A stretch of DNA of 64,000 bases, taken from contig NC_085112.1 in NCBI RefSeq assembly GCF_030269925.1, forward strand, positions 10,665,501 through 10,729,500, read 5' to 3'. The first letter of the stretch is position 1. Each line of letters opens with the position of its first letter. Both the position numbers and the translations under genes were made by a program. The DNA comes from Bombyx mori (taxonomy: Eukaryota > Arthropoda > Insecta > Lepidoptera > Bombycidae). The notes below the pieces were generated by a model. The model made no database searches. It saw only the letters and a list, made by a program, of their open reading frames with translations, and was not told the origin of the DNA. Below, in pieces: positions 13,839-26,735 of the stretch.

Positions 13839-14253
13839 GGAACGAAGTTCCTTATGGAACGATGCGGAGGGGTACCCTAACCGGGAAAAACGTCCGTAAC
13901 GTAAGATTTTTATTATTTATGTGTAGTCTTAGTATGATGGCTATACAGTGTCTAATGTATAGTCTACGTGATAACGGTTATTATTATTTCTATAATAGAA
14001 CATAATTAGGCTTAATTATTATTATTCATAGAAATAGCTGTTTCTTTGTATATTATTATTATAATATGTTTTATAAATCATTGCGAATAAAACAAAGTTG
14101 ATTAATTTTTTAAATTAGTTTTTTTTTATAAAAAAAAAAATCACATTAAAATATGTATACCCGAATAATGATTTTCTTTATACCTCGAATAGAACTTAAA
14201 ATTAATATTTTAATGATAAGGAACTTCGTTCCTGTCCGGTGTCCCACGACACC
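13839..14253 (+). mobile_element. Helentron-like non-autonomous element, copy 1
   Basis: Left end GGAACGAAGTTCCTTATGGA, then GGTACCCTAACCGGGAAAAA CGTCCGTAACG. Right end AAGGAACTTCGTTCCTGTCC followed by a perfect 6-bp-stem hairpin GGTGTCCCACGACACC (14238-14253). The 13-nt subterminal inverted repeat is GGAACGAAGTTCC at the left and GGAACTTCGTTCC at the right. Inverted repeats plus a terminal hairpin suit Helentron-type (Helitron) remnants, but exact ends are uncertain. No coding capacity. Confidence 0.55.
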
Positions 14254-16390
14254 ACACATCTTTTTTTATACAGAATGATGCATTTCGGATAATGTAACTA
14301 TAGTTTTCGGACAACGAACAAACGAGAAAGAGCTATTTGAAATACGTGTTTCAATTAATTTACCTTGAAAAGTATGCGACTGGTCATATTTACATTCAAA
14401 TTTTCATTCTGGTCACGTTTTGTATTCGCTGGCTAAGTTATTATATCCACAAATTTAAAAGTGAATTGATTCGAATTTTATCTGTGTGGTGTCTAAAAGA
14501 GCATTGTTCCATCTATTTGTGGTTCAGTGTAGGAAAAGGCGACTAAGGGGTTCACCGGAGAGCAGAGTTGTCTAAGCTTTATACTAACGTAATGCAATCT
14601 GCACCCGCTATTTACGGATAGGCACCACTATACTGTCTATCGCTGTCTCGCAGCAATTGTACGTTCCGGTTTGATGGTTGAAACAATCGTGACAATAAAA
14701 TTGAGATTTACTCCTCAAGTCTCAAGGTGAGAAGTCTCAAGCGAAATTAACTTTGTAGTTTTTATGAGTAGTCGCTTTATTCAAGAAAGCCGTGAGACAC
14801 CCTTTATTCATGTATTAGAAAAGATTACATTGTTAATACAATGATAGGAAACTTCCTTGAAGTGCCAACTGTACAGATTTTCAACTCAATAAGAAGAGAA
14901 ACATGCTTCCGCACGAGATACGAGTGAACAAATAAGCAATTTTTAAGGGAAGGTTTTTTTTATATTAATATAGAAAGGAATGAAGCTGCAGACATATGCG
15001 AAATTAATTCGAGAACCATTATTAATACTTACCTGGTGGTTCGCAAGACCATCCAGATTTACGTCGGAATTCCCCACCTCTGATTTACGACAGGAAATCT
15101 ATTTGGAGCGTAACACACCGGCGGTTAATTTAAAAGAATTTGCGGTCATGCTTTCTGCTTAATATAAGGAGTGCTTTGGTGTGAATTATGAAATCATTAT
15201 TTTCGAATCTTTTTTTACGTACATAGTTTAGTGTATATTTAATAAAATGTAAAAAGTAAGCCATCGTAATGTCTTTTACAAAAGCTGTTACAATTCTTTA
15301 ATATATAAAAAGTCACAAAGTGAAGAACCATTCAAATTGAAATGTTAGAGGCTTAAAAATTAAACTGGATACTTTTCAGTCATTGCCGACATTCGTGAGA
15401 AGTACTGATATTTTACCCATTGAACGAAAGCTTTTAAACATTGATTAATATTAATGATTTCCTTTGGGAACTAATTTGAGTGGATAATGGATCTTTTGTA
15501 CCCGATGAAAAAGTAATTTGTACGGAGCTCGGCCCGACATTGTAATTAGAATAGGAAAAGTAGGCGTTGGAAGGTTTTTCGATTAATCATCATATTCACG
15601 GGAAAATCGTGCACAGGTATGTTGTATTGAGATATCGCGTGTTTCGCTTCTATTCAACCGGTTTTGGATGTACGGTGTAATTAATTTTAACGAAATTATA
15701 CGCCATAACTTCGCTTTGGTACGTGTGTTTTCTTGAACATAATTCAAATGTGTTTACGTTGGCGCCATTGAATTTAAAAGGATGATTCATTGCTGTTCGC
15801 CACTCGAGATTTAACTGAAATAATTTTTATTTTTCTTCTGTTTAAAGCTCAATTTGATTTTTTTATGATTTCACTTCGTTTGAAACTGAAATGAGAATTA
15901 AAACAGATATTAAATCTATTAAATAAGATTGAATACTAATATCTGTTTTAATTTTTTAATTGTTATTGAATTTTATATCCGATTACATTTTATCACAATC
16001 CCACATAATTTATGTTTCGACAATGGCTTGATTTGACGATCTTAATGTACATTATCTACCAACTCCTAATCTCCTCTAACAATAATTTGAAACTATTTGA
16101 TAACAATCATAATAAAAACACAAACTTTGACTGTACAATTTCTACAACATAGAAATAAAAGATAATTTAAAAAAAGAAAATGAGAGATAGTTCGTAATTT
16201 ATGATCCAAAAGAAATTTAGTTTTCATTTTAATTGACTCGATCAGCTGCATCGAACTTTTAACGTTAAAAAAACATACGATAGGGCAGTAAATCAAACGA
16301 AGTCCATTGCTGGTACACAAGTCGAAAAAGGATGGTCTGAAATAAATCCAAATCCTTCAGATTTATCTATCATTTATGTTTGTTTATTTC
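14254..16390. other. region without supported genes
   Basis: AT-rich. A GT-AG-like donor (inverse of TTACCTGGTGG, 15029) could end a minus-strand non-coding exon near 15030-15160, but stops occur in all frames. Confidence 0.3.
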
Positions 16391-16629
16391 TTTTTTTTTA
16401 TTGGTTAGATGGGTGGACGAGCTCACAGCCCACCTGGTGTTAAGTGGTTACTGGAGCCCATAGACATCGTAATTCGCCACCCACCTTGAGATATAAGTTC
16501 TAAGGTTTCAAGTATAGTTATAACGGCTATCCCGCCCTTCAAACCGAAACGCATTACTGCCTCACGGCAGAAATAGGCAGGGTGGTGGTACCTACCCGTG
16601 CGGACGCACAAGAGGTCCTTCCACCAGTA
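16391..16629 (-). mobile_element. Bm1 SINE body
   Basis: T run, TGGTTAGATGGGTGGACGAG to GGTCCTTCCACCAGT. Head missing. Two short ORFs overlap it and are not genes. Confidence 0.82.
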
Positions 16630-17308
16630 AGACCTCACCTTGCTTATGACATTTTCAAGATAACATATGACTTATGAAATTTTATGACCTTTTATATACA
16701 AGCTTTCGAACAACATCATTCAGACATTCATCTACGGAGTAATTTCACTCACTCGGTGGAAGATCTTTCCTTTGTTGTTAACTCCCATACACCTAAAAAA
16801 ACATTCTCATATCTTTTTTGCGGGTTGAAAGAAGCACAAAAGAAGAAGATAGATCTCACAGATACAGAAAAATAATCTTTATCGAATCTCAAATTTTGTA
16901 ACGTTTTTGCATATGAGTTGAATTTCAGACGACTAGCTTAGGAAACTATGGTTGGTATTGGATGAAAGAGGCGCATTTTAAAACGTTGAGAGCACAAATC
17001 CACAAATTATTTTAGTAGATGACTAAGGAATTCTAGACTGAAAAACAACTACACAAAACTTAGCTAGACGCTGATTAATAGGTTTGGGTTTGTTTGTTTG
17101 TCTTAAAATTATATCGTCTAGACCGCGAAAATATTAAGAGAACATAAAATTCGGTGATATTACGAATTAATATTTCGATATCCTCAGCCATTTATCAATT
17201 CAGAGCAAAATTTCTGATGTACTTTTCTCTCATTGGCTTAGACATACAAATGGGTCATAGTGTGGCTGGCGCAAAGTAGGTACTGATCATCTGAAGAAAT
17301 AACACTTA

Positions 17309-17334
17309 GAGAGAGAGAGAGAGAGAGCGATAGA
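17309..17334. repeat. (GA)n microsatellite
   Basis: GAGAGAGAGAGAGAGAGAGC followed by impure GA repeats to 17358. Confidence 0.8.
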
Positions 17335-17639
17335 GAAAAAGAGTGAGACAGAGAGATAATGCTTTATTGTTCACCAAAATAAACAAAAATCCTAAATATG
17401 ACAGTACAAAGTACAAAGCAATAAATATATATATTTCATAATATAATGATAATTTTGTTACTTTACATTACACACAATATATAATATTTACATTGTACAT
17501 ATACATGCTGAACTAGTGCCTATTGTATTCTGTAAGCAGACATGTGTTTGTATTACCATCCTTCCCAATAAACATATCTATTACATATTATATACATACA
17601 TCTAATACATTACAATACAGTATACAATAGGCCCTAGGT

Positions 17640-17909
17640 CTCAATCAGACCGAGAGGGCTGGTGGTCGTGGCGCCGACGACCGCTGGTCCGGCGTCCCGA
17701 GGGGGAGGGTGATGGGAGAGATGTGCTCCGCACTAAACGCTTCCCTCTCCCTCCTTTGCCTTTTCATGGGTTCTGTCTCATGCGAGGTTCGGACGCGGGT
17801 TGTTGAGCGACAGGAGGTTTTAGTCAGTTCGACTCCGACATGCCCCGCCCTCCATCCCCAGGGGAGGGCGGAAGTCCGGCGATTTCCTTCTGACCAAAAA
17901 AAAAAAAAG
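17640..17909 (+). mobile_element. 3' UTR fragment of the R1-clade LINE family
   Basis: GACCGAGAGGGCTGGTGGTC through CGGAAGTCCGGCGATTTCCT and a 12-nt A run (17897-17908). It matches, in inverse orientation, the 3' UTR of the LINE at 53439-53690. A second member of that family, reduced to its 3' end. Confidence 0.7.
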
Positions 17910-18215
17910 TCTCAATCAGAATCAAATAAATTTAAAAAAATATAAGTTTGTATTTAAAATACAATACTGTAGAGGAAGGGCTTGGTGACAAAACGTCTTC
18001 TGTGAACAGATGTTACGAAATTATTGATCAAAATTGGCACGGACCCCAAAATCAAACTGCCGCAGCATCGTGTAACGAAAATGTAAAGGATCTTAGCTCT
18101 ACTATCTAACTACAAGTAGATCTTAGATTTTACAATATTACGCAATGACGAATCTGCTTGAGTAACTCGCAAAGTCATCTCACAAATAACCAGTAATTTT
18201 GAATTACGAATTTGA

Positions 18216-18465
18216 ACTAGTGGTAGGACCTCTTGTGAGTCCGCGCGGCTAGGTACCACCGCCATGCCTATTTCTGCCGTGAAGCAGTAATACGTTTCGG
18301 TCTGAAGGGCGGGGCAGTCGTTGTAACCATACTAAGATCTTAGAACTTATATCTCAAGGTGGGTGGCGCATTTTCGTGGTAGACGTCTATGGGCTCCAGT
18401 AACCACTTAACTCAAGGTGGGCTGTGAACTTGCCCACGCATCTAAGCAATAAAAAGAAAAAAAAA
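18216..18465 (+). mobile_element. Bm1 SINE body
   Basis: ACTAGTGGTAGGACCTCTTG to AAGCAATAAAAAGAAAAAAA. Head missing. Confidence 0.82.
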
Positions 18466-18779
18466 TGCATCTCAAAAGTAATTCTTCATTTTTTGTCAGA
18501 ATTAAAACCGAATGTAGAGTAGTCGCAAATTGTACAAATTCATGATAACAATCAAACTTAAAGTACTTCTTTCAAAGTGATTTAAGTTGGGTGAGTCAAA
18601 GCCAGGAGATCGCTCACTTCGTTAATGAAGGAATTCCGTTTTTATTGTACTCGAGTGCCTGTCACATCTATCTTACCCATAAAATGTCAAGAGCCACACA
18701 GAACAAAAAAAGTTCGCTTTGATAGGCAAATTGAGGAGCATTAGCACGATGCTAAATAGTACCTTCCATATAGGCCTTG

Positions 18780-19005
18780 TTGTTCAAGGCGACGTATAAG
18801 GAGAGCCTTTGGAAAGTTGCCCATACAATGGATCGACCAAGTCAAGTCGGCACTTGGCGGTTATTTACATGAGTGTACCAAGCTCATCAGAAACCGGGAG
18901 AAGTGGCGATTGCTCGTGAGGCACATAGCATCTGCCCACAGAAATGATACTCATGACAGCCACGACCGCTCTGACAAGAGTGGTACGACAAAGGAAAAAT
19001 AGTAC
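18780..19005 (+). pseudogene. RTE-like LINE polymerase tail
   Basis: Encodes LPIQWIDQVKSALGGYLHEC and REKWRLLVRHIASAHRNDTH ending DKSGTTKEK. The P-x-R/Q-W-x-D start and K-W-R-x-L block are typical of the last part of RTE-type polymerases that follow R-P-x-x-R-W. No RT core is present, so it is a 5'-truncated remnant. Confidence 0.55.
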
Positions 19006-19029
19006 CGTTGCCAATTATAAAGTCGTGTC

Positions 19030-19437
19030 ATATGGGCAGTTTTTTTGTTTTTCTTTAACGTGTTAACGACAGAAAGAGCTTGTGACCCATCTAGTGCTAA
19101 GTAGTTACTAGAGTCCATAGACACGAAAGCGTGAATATTGCCATTCCGCCTTGAAACTTAAAGTCGATGTGCTTGTGTAGAAATTGTATAGAAATTTCGC
19201 AAATTAAATTTTTTTTCGGGTTTGATTTTTGGTATACCGTGATAATATTTCATAGAGGAAATCATCCGTGAACTAGTGTTTATTTTATTACATATTTCAT
19301 TATTACGTGTTTCATTAAAATCGGCAAGTTTTCCATTAAAAAAACTGGTACCTATCTACTGAGTATTTGAACCACGGGTATATTCGCAATACTTGACCTA
19401 AGTAAACCGAGCGTCTTATCATTTAGACCACGAAAAG
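19030..19437 (-). repeat. old full-length-type Bm1, decayed
   Basis: GACCCATCTAGTGCTAAGTA near 19085, TCGGGTTTGATTTTTGG near 19217, and the inverse tRNA-like head with CTTATCATTTAGACCACGA at 19415-19433. Central body mostly deleted. Confidence 0.5.
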
Positions 19438-19816
19438 TTTTCGAAAGCTTTTCGCAGTGAGATGAGGCGGAAAGGCGGAAAATAAATTATAGACAGAGAT
19501 CAAACCGAATTAGATTGGCAGTAGATTAATTCTACCGTTAATGGAAATATTCAGACCAGATACCTCGAGGAAACACTTTAGATCTATTTGTTACTTTGAA
19601 GGTTTTTAAGAGCTTTTAATTAAATACGGGTATTGGGTCAATCGTTTTATTTAAGTCCCCTTTCAACTCATCTTCATGCTAATTGAGTATCTGCTTCCAG
19701 TCAATTTTAGTAGTTAGTAACTTCACCGTTGTTTTTGTAGGTAGACAATTTTATAGGCCATCTGATGTTTATCAGTTACCTTAAACTACTCCTAATGCTA
19801 TTGTACTTTTGTATTT

Positions 19817-20068
19817 ACTGGTGGTAGGACCTCTTGTGAGTCCGCACGGGTAGGTACCACCGCCCTGCCTATTTCTGCCGTGAAGCAGTAATGCGTTTCG
19901 GTCTGAAGGGTGGGGCAGCCGTTGTAACTATACTGAGACCTTACAACTTATATCTCAAGATGGGCGGTGCATTTACGTTGTAGGTGTCTATGGGCTCCAG
20001 TAACCACTTAACACCAGGTGGGCTGTGAGCTCGTCCACCCAGCTAAGCAATAAAAAAAAATAAAAAAA
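19817..20068 (+). mobile_element. Bm1 SINE body
   Basis: ACTGGTGGTAGGACCTCTTG to AAGCAATAAAAAAAAATAAA. Near-intact body, head missing. Confidence 0.85.
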
Positions 20069-20214
20069 TTGTACGCATTGGAACAAAGCTATTTTTACCT
20101 TCAAATGCATGAATGATTTGTGTGTGATTTAAAATTAGTCTATACACTACCAGCTCTAATCCTCCAAAAGGCTCACTGAAAAAATTTCAGTAAATTACCA
20201 CGATTTTACTGAGA

Positions 20215-20325
20215 TTATATTTCATCCCATATCATCTCATCTCATTTCATTTTATTTTATCCCAGTTGATCCCAAATTAATCACCTTCATTTCATTTCGT
20301 TTCATTTCACTTCATATTATCATTG
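20215..20325. repeat. TCATTT-rich low-complexity stretch
   Basis: CATCTCATCTCATTTCATTT and TTTCATTTCGTTTCATTTCA, an impure 5-mer repeat. Confidence 0.7.
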
Positions 20326-20729
20326 TTCATAAAGATATAAGTTAAAATAAGATATGACTTAAAAGTCTTAGTTACCAGGTCATAAAATTCCTTTAAAAAA
20401 AGCTTTAATAGACCTTCCGCCGTTCTAACAGCAACAGCGTATTCACTCATTCACTCACTATTTCGAACACTACCGAGGTTGAAAAATTTGGTACTCAAAC
20501 CAATGTTTAAACGAGGACCCAATTACATGACTACTAAGCTTTTTACCTGCGTCATTAAACAGTAATCTTACATTGTTTATGTTCAACAACGGCATAGTGT
20601 ACTTTAGTGCAATTCGTATTTTTGTTGTGGTATTTTTACGTCCAGTATCCGAAGTGTACTTAAAAATCCGAGTATACAATATGTGAATGGTGCAACTTGG
20701 AATATACATCAATGCAATTTTATGAAAGA

Positions 20730-21022
20730 ACTAGCTGACCCGGCAGACTTCGTAGTGCCTCAATCGATAAATAAAAGACCTAAACTTATCTATAAAATAA
20801 ACTTAAAACAAACAAAAGGAATCCGTCCGACGGGAGACACATAAAAGGAAAAACAAAATTGTTTTTTTTATTTCATTCCGTGCATTTTCATATTTATCTA
20901 CTTTTTAAACCTTCTCTGGACTTCCACAAATAATTTAAGATCAAAATTAGCCAAACCGGTCCAGCCGTTCTCGAGTTTTAGCGAGACTAACGAACAGCAA
21001 TTCATTTTTATATATAAAGAAG
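20730..21022 (+). mobile_element. RTE-related SINE/LINE 3' terminus
   Basis: Starts ACTAGCTGACCCGGCAGACT and ends CAAACCGGTCCAGCCGTTCT to TTTATATATAAAGAAGATAG. Shares start and end phrases with 28386-28602. This is a known insect repeat type that mobilises through RTE polymerases; class is from general knowledge. Confidence 0.55.
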
Positions 21023-21420
21023 ATAGATAGATAAGACTTAAACTTTATCCAACTGTATCGAATAAGTATGATAATCAGATTAATATAAGTACGTTGTAAA
21101 CAGTGTTCGTGAGAATAAATGCTTCTATGAATTACAAAACTTAACATAATCTTTCTAACGCACATTGAACGCGCGTATAAATAAAAGGGATTACATCCAG
21201 CCTAATCCTTCTTATTGCTCTAAACACTCAATCCCAGAGGATTTGAATTCTGATATGAGGATTAAGTGTTGATAACTTTATTTTCTTCACACAAAAGTAA
21301 ATGAGAATAGAATTCATGAAATAAAAAAAAGTTTTGCACGATCGTAGAAATTCATTGTTCAACAAAGATAACATTTATTTTACGTATCAAAGCGAGCGAT
21401 TGTATTAAAAAAAAACATTT

Positions 21421-21780
21421 TTTTATTTTTTATTTATTGCTTAGAAGGGTGGATGTACTCACAGTCCACCTGGTGTTAAGTGGTTACTGGAGCCCATAGA
21501 CATCTACAACTTTAATGCGCCACCCACCTTGAAATACTAGTTCTAAGGTCTCAAGTATAGTTATAACAGCTGCCCCACCCTTCAAACCGAAACGCATTAC
21601 TGCTTCACGGCAGAAATAGGCGAGGTGTTGGTACCTACCCGCGCGGACACACAAGAGGTCCTACCACCAGTAATTACGCAAATTATAATTAAATTATAAA
21701 ATGGTACCCGCCTGGAATTCAAACACCGGTGCATGGCTCAACACGAATCCACCGGACGTCTTATCCTTTAGGCCATAACT
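21421..21780 (-). mobile_element. Bm1 SINE with internal deletion
   Basis: Body 21440-21672, then only a short AT-rich link, then the inverse head (GGTACCCGCCTGGAATTCAA to CTTATCCTTTAGGCCATAAC). About 110 nt between body and head are missing. Confidence 0.75.
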
Positions 21781-22147
21781 TATATCTCTATCTAGCTTCG
21801 ATGATTAATTAAAATAAGGTGGTATGTGAATTCATCGTTCCTTAAAAAATACAGTAATAAAAAACCGCACTTATAGCAAGCACAGTACACGCGATAGAAG
21901 TGAAACTTTTAAAACGAAAGGGTAACTTGCTTTCCAGTTTCAAGAACATTGTATTTAATAATGTCTATGTACTCCAGTGGTCACTTACGTTAACACAAGC
22001 TCTGCCTATCCACGGCAAAACTGTAATTAAATATCCTGTTCTAAATGTGAATTAATATATAATTCGTAGCGATTAGAAGTACTTAATGAAAGAGTCAATT
22101 AATGGAAAACTCCTTACATTTGCGTAAACTATTTTTTGGATAGCTAT

Positions 22148-22375
22148 TGTTACGCCGGTAAGAGTAACGCCATCTATCGCAGAATAGCTGAAACGAATCT
22201 CAAAGGATCTAGTAACATCTAGAACGACGAGAAGTACAACGCCCTCTATTGTCAGATATCCGAAACACACTTCGAAAATACTCGACTTGTGAGGAATGTT
22301 CTCGATAATTTTAGAGACGTCGTATCGACTATAAGCGAAACAGCGAACGGATCACCTGAAGTGAATTAAGCTATC
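22148..22375 (+). mobile_element. truncated relative of the solo LTR
   Basis: TGTTACGCCGGTAAGAGTAA, GGATCTAGTAACATCTAGAA, GTTCTCGATAATTTTAGAGA and GCGAAACAGCGAACGGATCA match 30836-31085 in order with gaps. The 3' third is missing. Confidence 0.55.
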
Positions 22376-22392
22376 AATAATAAAATTTTATG

Positions 22393-22431
22393 CTTACGAA
22401 GCGAAGCGAGGGCGGGTCGCTAGTAGCATAA
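22393..22431 (-). repeat. short RTE-related terminus
   Basis: TACGAAGCGAAGCGAGGGCG GGTCGCTAGTAG is the inverse complement of the start of the repeat at 49014. Confidence 0.45.
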
Positions 22432-22806
22432 TAAAAATATAACTGTCCCATCCTTCAAATCGGTTCAGTGTCAGTGTGTTGCCGATACACAAGCTCTGTT
22501 ACCGCCTTTGTACTGTGGATTATTTATGACGGCTTTGTGTTGTTGTTTATACAATGCTCTCTTTTAATCCTATTCCGGAATGTATAGCTCTTTTTCTTTC
22601 CACGTCATAGCTACCTTCTCGCTTAATTTACGAAATGTAAATAAACCTGACACGCCCTTAAAATTTTACTCTCAATTCGCTCATCGATTATCGAATCGTT
22701 GCCGAAGAAGTTTAAGGAAAAATTGTTTCAGATGATGATACAAATTTTTAATCTTTCCATTACATTAAGCTATCGTTTGTCTCAAATAATTGTTTCCATG
22801 GCGTCT

Positions 22807-23245
22807 TTTTTTTGTTTTGTTTTTTGTAATCAGATAAATGGACGAGCTTACGACCCACATGACCTTAAGCGGTCGCCACCCACCCTAAGACATTAGTTCT
22901 AAGTCTTACTTTTACAGTGCTCCATCCTTCAAACCGAAACGCATTACTGCTTCACGGCAGAAATAGGCATGGTGGTGGTTCGGTGAAGAATCTACGCGGG
23001 TTCACAGAAAGTTCAAAGAAATAACGCAAATTATATTATAATATAATGATGATAATTTTGGAGGTTTGATTTTTATTACACGATGTTATTCTTTCACCGT
23101 AGAAGTCATTCGCGAACATTTTTCAAGTATGTATTTCATTACTTGGAAATTGTTACCTTCCTGCGGGATTAGAACACCGGCACAGCCATATATATCGCTC
23201 TTTACAAGTACACCGGGCGTCTTATCCTTTAGACCACGACGACGA
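22807..23245 (-). mobile_element. Bm1 SINE, degenerate full-length type
   Basis: CAAACCGAAACGCATTACTG, ACGCAAATTATATT, CACGATGTTATTCTTTCACC and the inverse head with CTTATCCTTTAGACCACGAC. 5' and 3' landmarks present, several gaps. Confidence 0.7.
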
Positions 23246-23653
23246 TCGGAACAAACATTTTGGAGATATTTTATGTAGTCAAAGGCGAGATACGATTCAG
23301 ATCAAAAGCATGAAGACCGTGATGATCAGTAGATAAATACCTACGCTCTATAGCGATATAGAATTAAAATAGACACAGATTAGTTTCATTAAAGTCAACG
23401 TGCATCCCATTAATATTCATCTCCACCGGAATATTGTCAATGCACGACGGAAACACATTTTGATTTAGCGTTTGCTACCTACACCTAATACAGTTGCACT
23501 TTGCATATGTCTATGTAAATTATATTATGTATGCTCCATGATCCTACACTAATCCATGAATAAAGATTAAATCGATACACCTCGATTTAATCAGGTTTTA
23601 ACAAACAATAAGTTAGAGGTTTCGTGACATTCATGTTCTCTAATGGACAGAGA

Positions 23654-24092
23654 TTTTTTTGTTATTGTTTAGATGGGTGGAAGGGCTCACAGCCCATCTG
23701 GTGTTAAGTGGTTATTGGATCCCATAGACATCTACAACGTAAATGCGCCACCCACCTTGAGATATGAGTTCTAAGGTTTCAGTATAGTTACAACGGCTGC
23801 CCCACCCTTCAAACCGAAACGCATTACTGCTTCACGGCAGAAATAGACAGAGTTGTGGTACCTATCCGCGCGGACTTACAAGAGGTCCTACCACCAGTAA
23901 TTACGCAAATTACAATTTTGCGGGTTTGATTTTTATTACACGATGTTATTCCTTCACCGTGGAAGTCAATCGTGAACATTTGTTGAGTACGTATTTCATT
24001 AGAAAAATTGGTACCCGCCTGCGGGATTCGAACACCGGTGCATAACTCAACACGAATGCACCGAACGTCTTATCCTTTAGGCCACGACGACT
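23654..24092 (-). mobile_element. Bm1 SINE, full length
   Basis: T run, body, TTACGCAAATTACAATTTTG link, CACGATGTTATTCCTTCACC, and complete inverse head with the B box (GGGATTCGAACACC) and CTTATCCTTTAGGCCACGAC. Confidence 0.88.
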
Positions 24093-24884
24093 TCATAACT
24101 TGGACTTGGACTAAGAGCTTATCGAATTTGGTCAGACCATATTATTTAGTCTATGATTGGGCTGCGAAAAGGTACTTAAAGTAAACACTTTACCAAATAC
24201 TACCTAAGCCTACAAGCTCAGTAAATTCGTCTGTAATTACGACATTTAAAAATATTAATTTAAAAAATTCCTCATTCCAATAAAGCTGCCGTAGTAGTTA
24301 CATCTTTATTAACAACTGAACGTTTTCTGGGAATCAATATTTGTTGTAGATTCTTAACGTCTTTCTTTTAATATGTTTTATAATATTCTCCTATAATTTT
24401 GTTCTCAATAAATAATAATTTATGAGGACACGAATTTATGAGAAATTTCATTAGAAACGTAATGAAATATTAGGGATGAAATTAATAATATGTGTACATT
24501 GTTGATGAGCCTTTTTATTTTGTCTCAGTTGATTGTTGGTACCATTTTCCTTCTAGTTTATGAATATATTTTGTCATAAATATCTTACTGTTACTCAAGT
24601 TATTCAATAAAAAGAATTCCTGAATGAACATTTTATTCAATTGAGAATGACAAGTGTACCAAATTTATATTTACTCTACGTTAAACACGAACGCTTAGAC
24701 ATCACTGTCCTACCTATTTATGTCGTGATCTTGCATTTCCATTCAGAGGGTCCTCTTTGTCGATCTGTTTCTATAGTTTTCAATTCGGATGAATACAATA
24801 CAACAGGAAAAACTACTATGAGTTCAATCTACGAAGACTAGCACCTTAAAGAAAGGCCTTTACTTTATTTAGGCTTATGGAGAG

Positions 24885-25000
24885 TACTTAACGGTAGGCC
24901 GCTGCAGGTCAGCTCTGTCTATGGTATTGCTGATATCCGCTGACATCTCTATCTATGGAATTGCTGACGTACGCTTGTCTGCTAACAAGAGCAAAAAAAA
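24885..25000 (+). repeat. degenerate CR1/Jockey-like LINE terminus
   Basis: GGTAGGCCGCTGCAGGTCAG, CTCTGTCTATGGTATTGCTG and a final AACAAGAGCAAAAAAAAA match the 3' end at 2983 with many changes. The phrase containing ATTGCTGA is partly duplicated. Confidence 0.45.
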
Positions 25001-26020
25001 ATTTACTAGTACATCATCTAGATTTATATAACTTTGTAAATTTTTAAGATCACCACTTTCATCTACCATTATTCATGTAAGGTCTAAAAGAAAAAAAAAA
25101 CATAACCAAACGTCAGAGAGACAGACGATGGATGACCAGACTGGTGATTGATGACGTCACAGAACTAAGAATCCGATCGCAAATCAATCACAAAGGGATT
25201 ATTTTAGTTTTTATATGCATCATTAATAGTTTTTTTTTTTTTTATAATACGCATTTACTATTTGATAGGTAAGTATTTAATAAGTAATACGTAGCAGAGC
25301 AAATTAACTACATTTTTCAAAATCATCAGTCTGTATTTTCAAGTACATTTTTGAACCGGACATTCTAAATGTTACAAGACTTAAAAATTTAATGGTGAAA
25401 AATTGTCGCGTATTCATTGTCTTCTACAACTTTAGTTCAGATTATCTTAAAGTGCTGAATAGATTTCCCAGTTGCATCGTTGTCCCTCGCTTTAAGAGGC
25501 CACCAAGAAGCTTAACAATCCGCATTAAGAGCTTCTATTTGGTGAATAGTTTTTCTGTAAAAATCTAGAGTTTATTACTTGAAGTAGAGTTGCAGAGTTT
25601 ATAAAAGTTCTTCATGAAATTTTTGTTGCCGTTTTGCAACGTCTCTATCATCCCATTAACAGTGAACTCTACTTAATTCCGTTAATAATATTTGATATGT
25701 TACAGTGCAAGAATGCAATGGAGTTTTGAACTGAATTTTCACTCAATTATATTTATTGTAGTATGGTGAAACTTCATAATTGTTAGTACATATTTCTGTT
25801 GTCAATAAAATAAGACGGTACCATTTAGTTGTGTGATGATGCAGTTTGAGTCAACCTTGACTCATGAGGTGAAACTTTTAATTTTGGTTTACAGTACAGT
25901 AGTAAATACAGCCTACAAACTATTCTGTGTCTTGTAATTACAGTACCCAACCAGCTGTTCTATATTTTGGAAATAGTAAGTGTGTATCAGTTCAGCCCCG
26001 TTTCTTCGTATGCATAAATA

Positions 26021-26458
26021 TTTTTTTTTTTTTGCATAATTGGTTGGACAAACTCACAGCCCACTCGGTGCTAAGTTGTTACTGAAGCCCATAGACATCT
26101 ACAACGTAAATGCGCCACCCACTTTGAGATATAAGTTCTCAGGTCTCAAGTATAGTTGCAACGGCTGCCTCACCCTTCAAACCGAAACGCATTACTGCTA
26201 CACGGCAGAAATAGGCAAGGCGGTGGTAACCCGCGCGGACTCACAAGAGGTTCTACCACCAGTAATTACGCAAATTATAATTTTGCGGGTTTGATTTTTA
26301 TTACACGATTTTATTCCTTCACCGTGGAAGTCAATCGTGAACATTTGTTGAGTACGTATTTCATTAGAAAAATTGGTACCCGCCTGCGGGATTCGAACAC
26401 CGGTGCATCGCTCAACACGTGTGCACCGGACGTCTTATCCTATTAGGGCACGACGACT
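26021..26458 (-). mobile_element. Bm1 SINE, full length
   Basis: T run 26021-26033, body, link and inverse head (GGGATTCGAACACC, then TTAGGGCACGACGACT). Two overlapping ORFs (26040-26446) lie inside and are incidental. Confidence 0.88.
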
Positions 26459-26673
26459 GAGAAAAATGAAATTCATTTTTTCGGGATAAAGAACTGCTTC
26501 ACTCTGGTTTATGAAATCTATTCAATTCTATTCTATACTACATAATAGAATATAATTTTCTATTCAAAGTATTCAGCGTCATGTCATATACGAGTGTCAG
26601 GTAGGTATTATAAAACAGACAAATCAAACGTTGGCCTGGACGTGTCATTTAAATTACACATTCGAATGAATAG

Positions 26674-26735
26674 TTAGTTAATTCATGTTATTAATTCATG
26701 TTATGAATTAACTTCATGTTATGAATTAACTATGT
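26674..26735. repeat. short tandem duplication of TTAATTCATGTTATGAA
   Basis: TTAATTCATGTTATTAATTC followed by repeats of ATGTTATGAATTAACT. Three imperfect units. Confidence 0.7.

Noticed and set aside
14980..15165. Candidate minus-strand exon ending at a GTAAGT-like donor near 15029
   Set aside because: Stops interrupt every frame within 25 codons and no acceptor or partner exon was found.
26040..26446. Two overlapping plus-strand ORFs of 84 and 96 codons
   Set aside because: They lie wholly within an antisense full-length Bm1.
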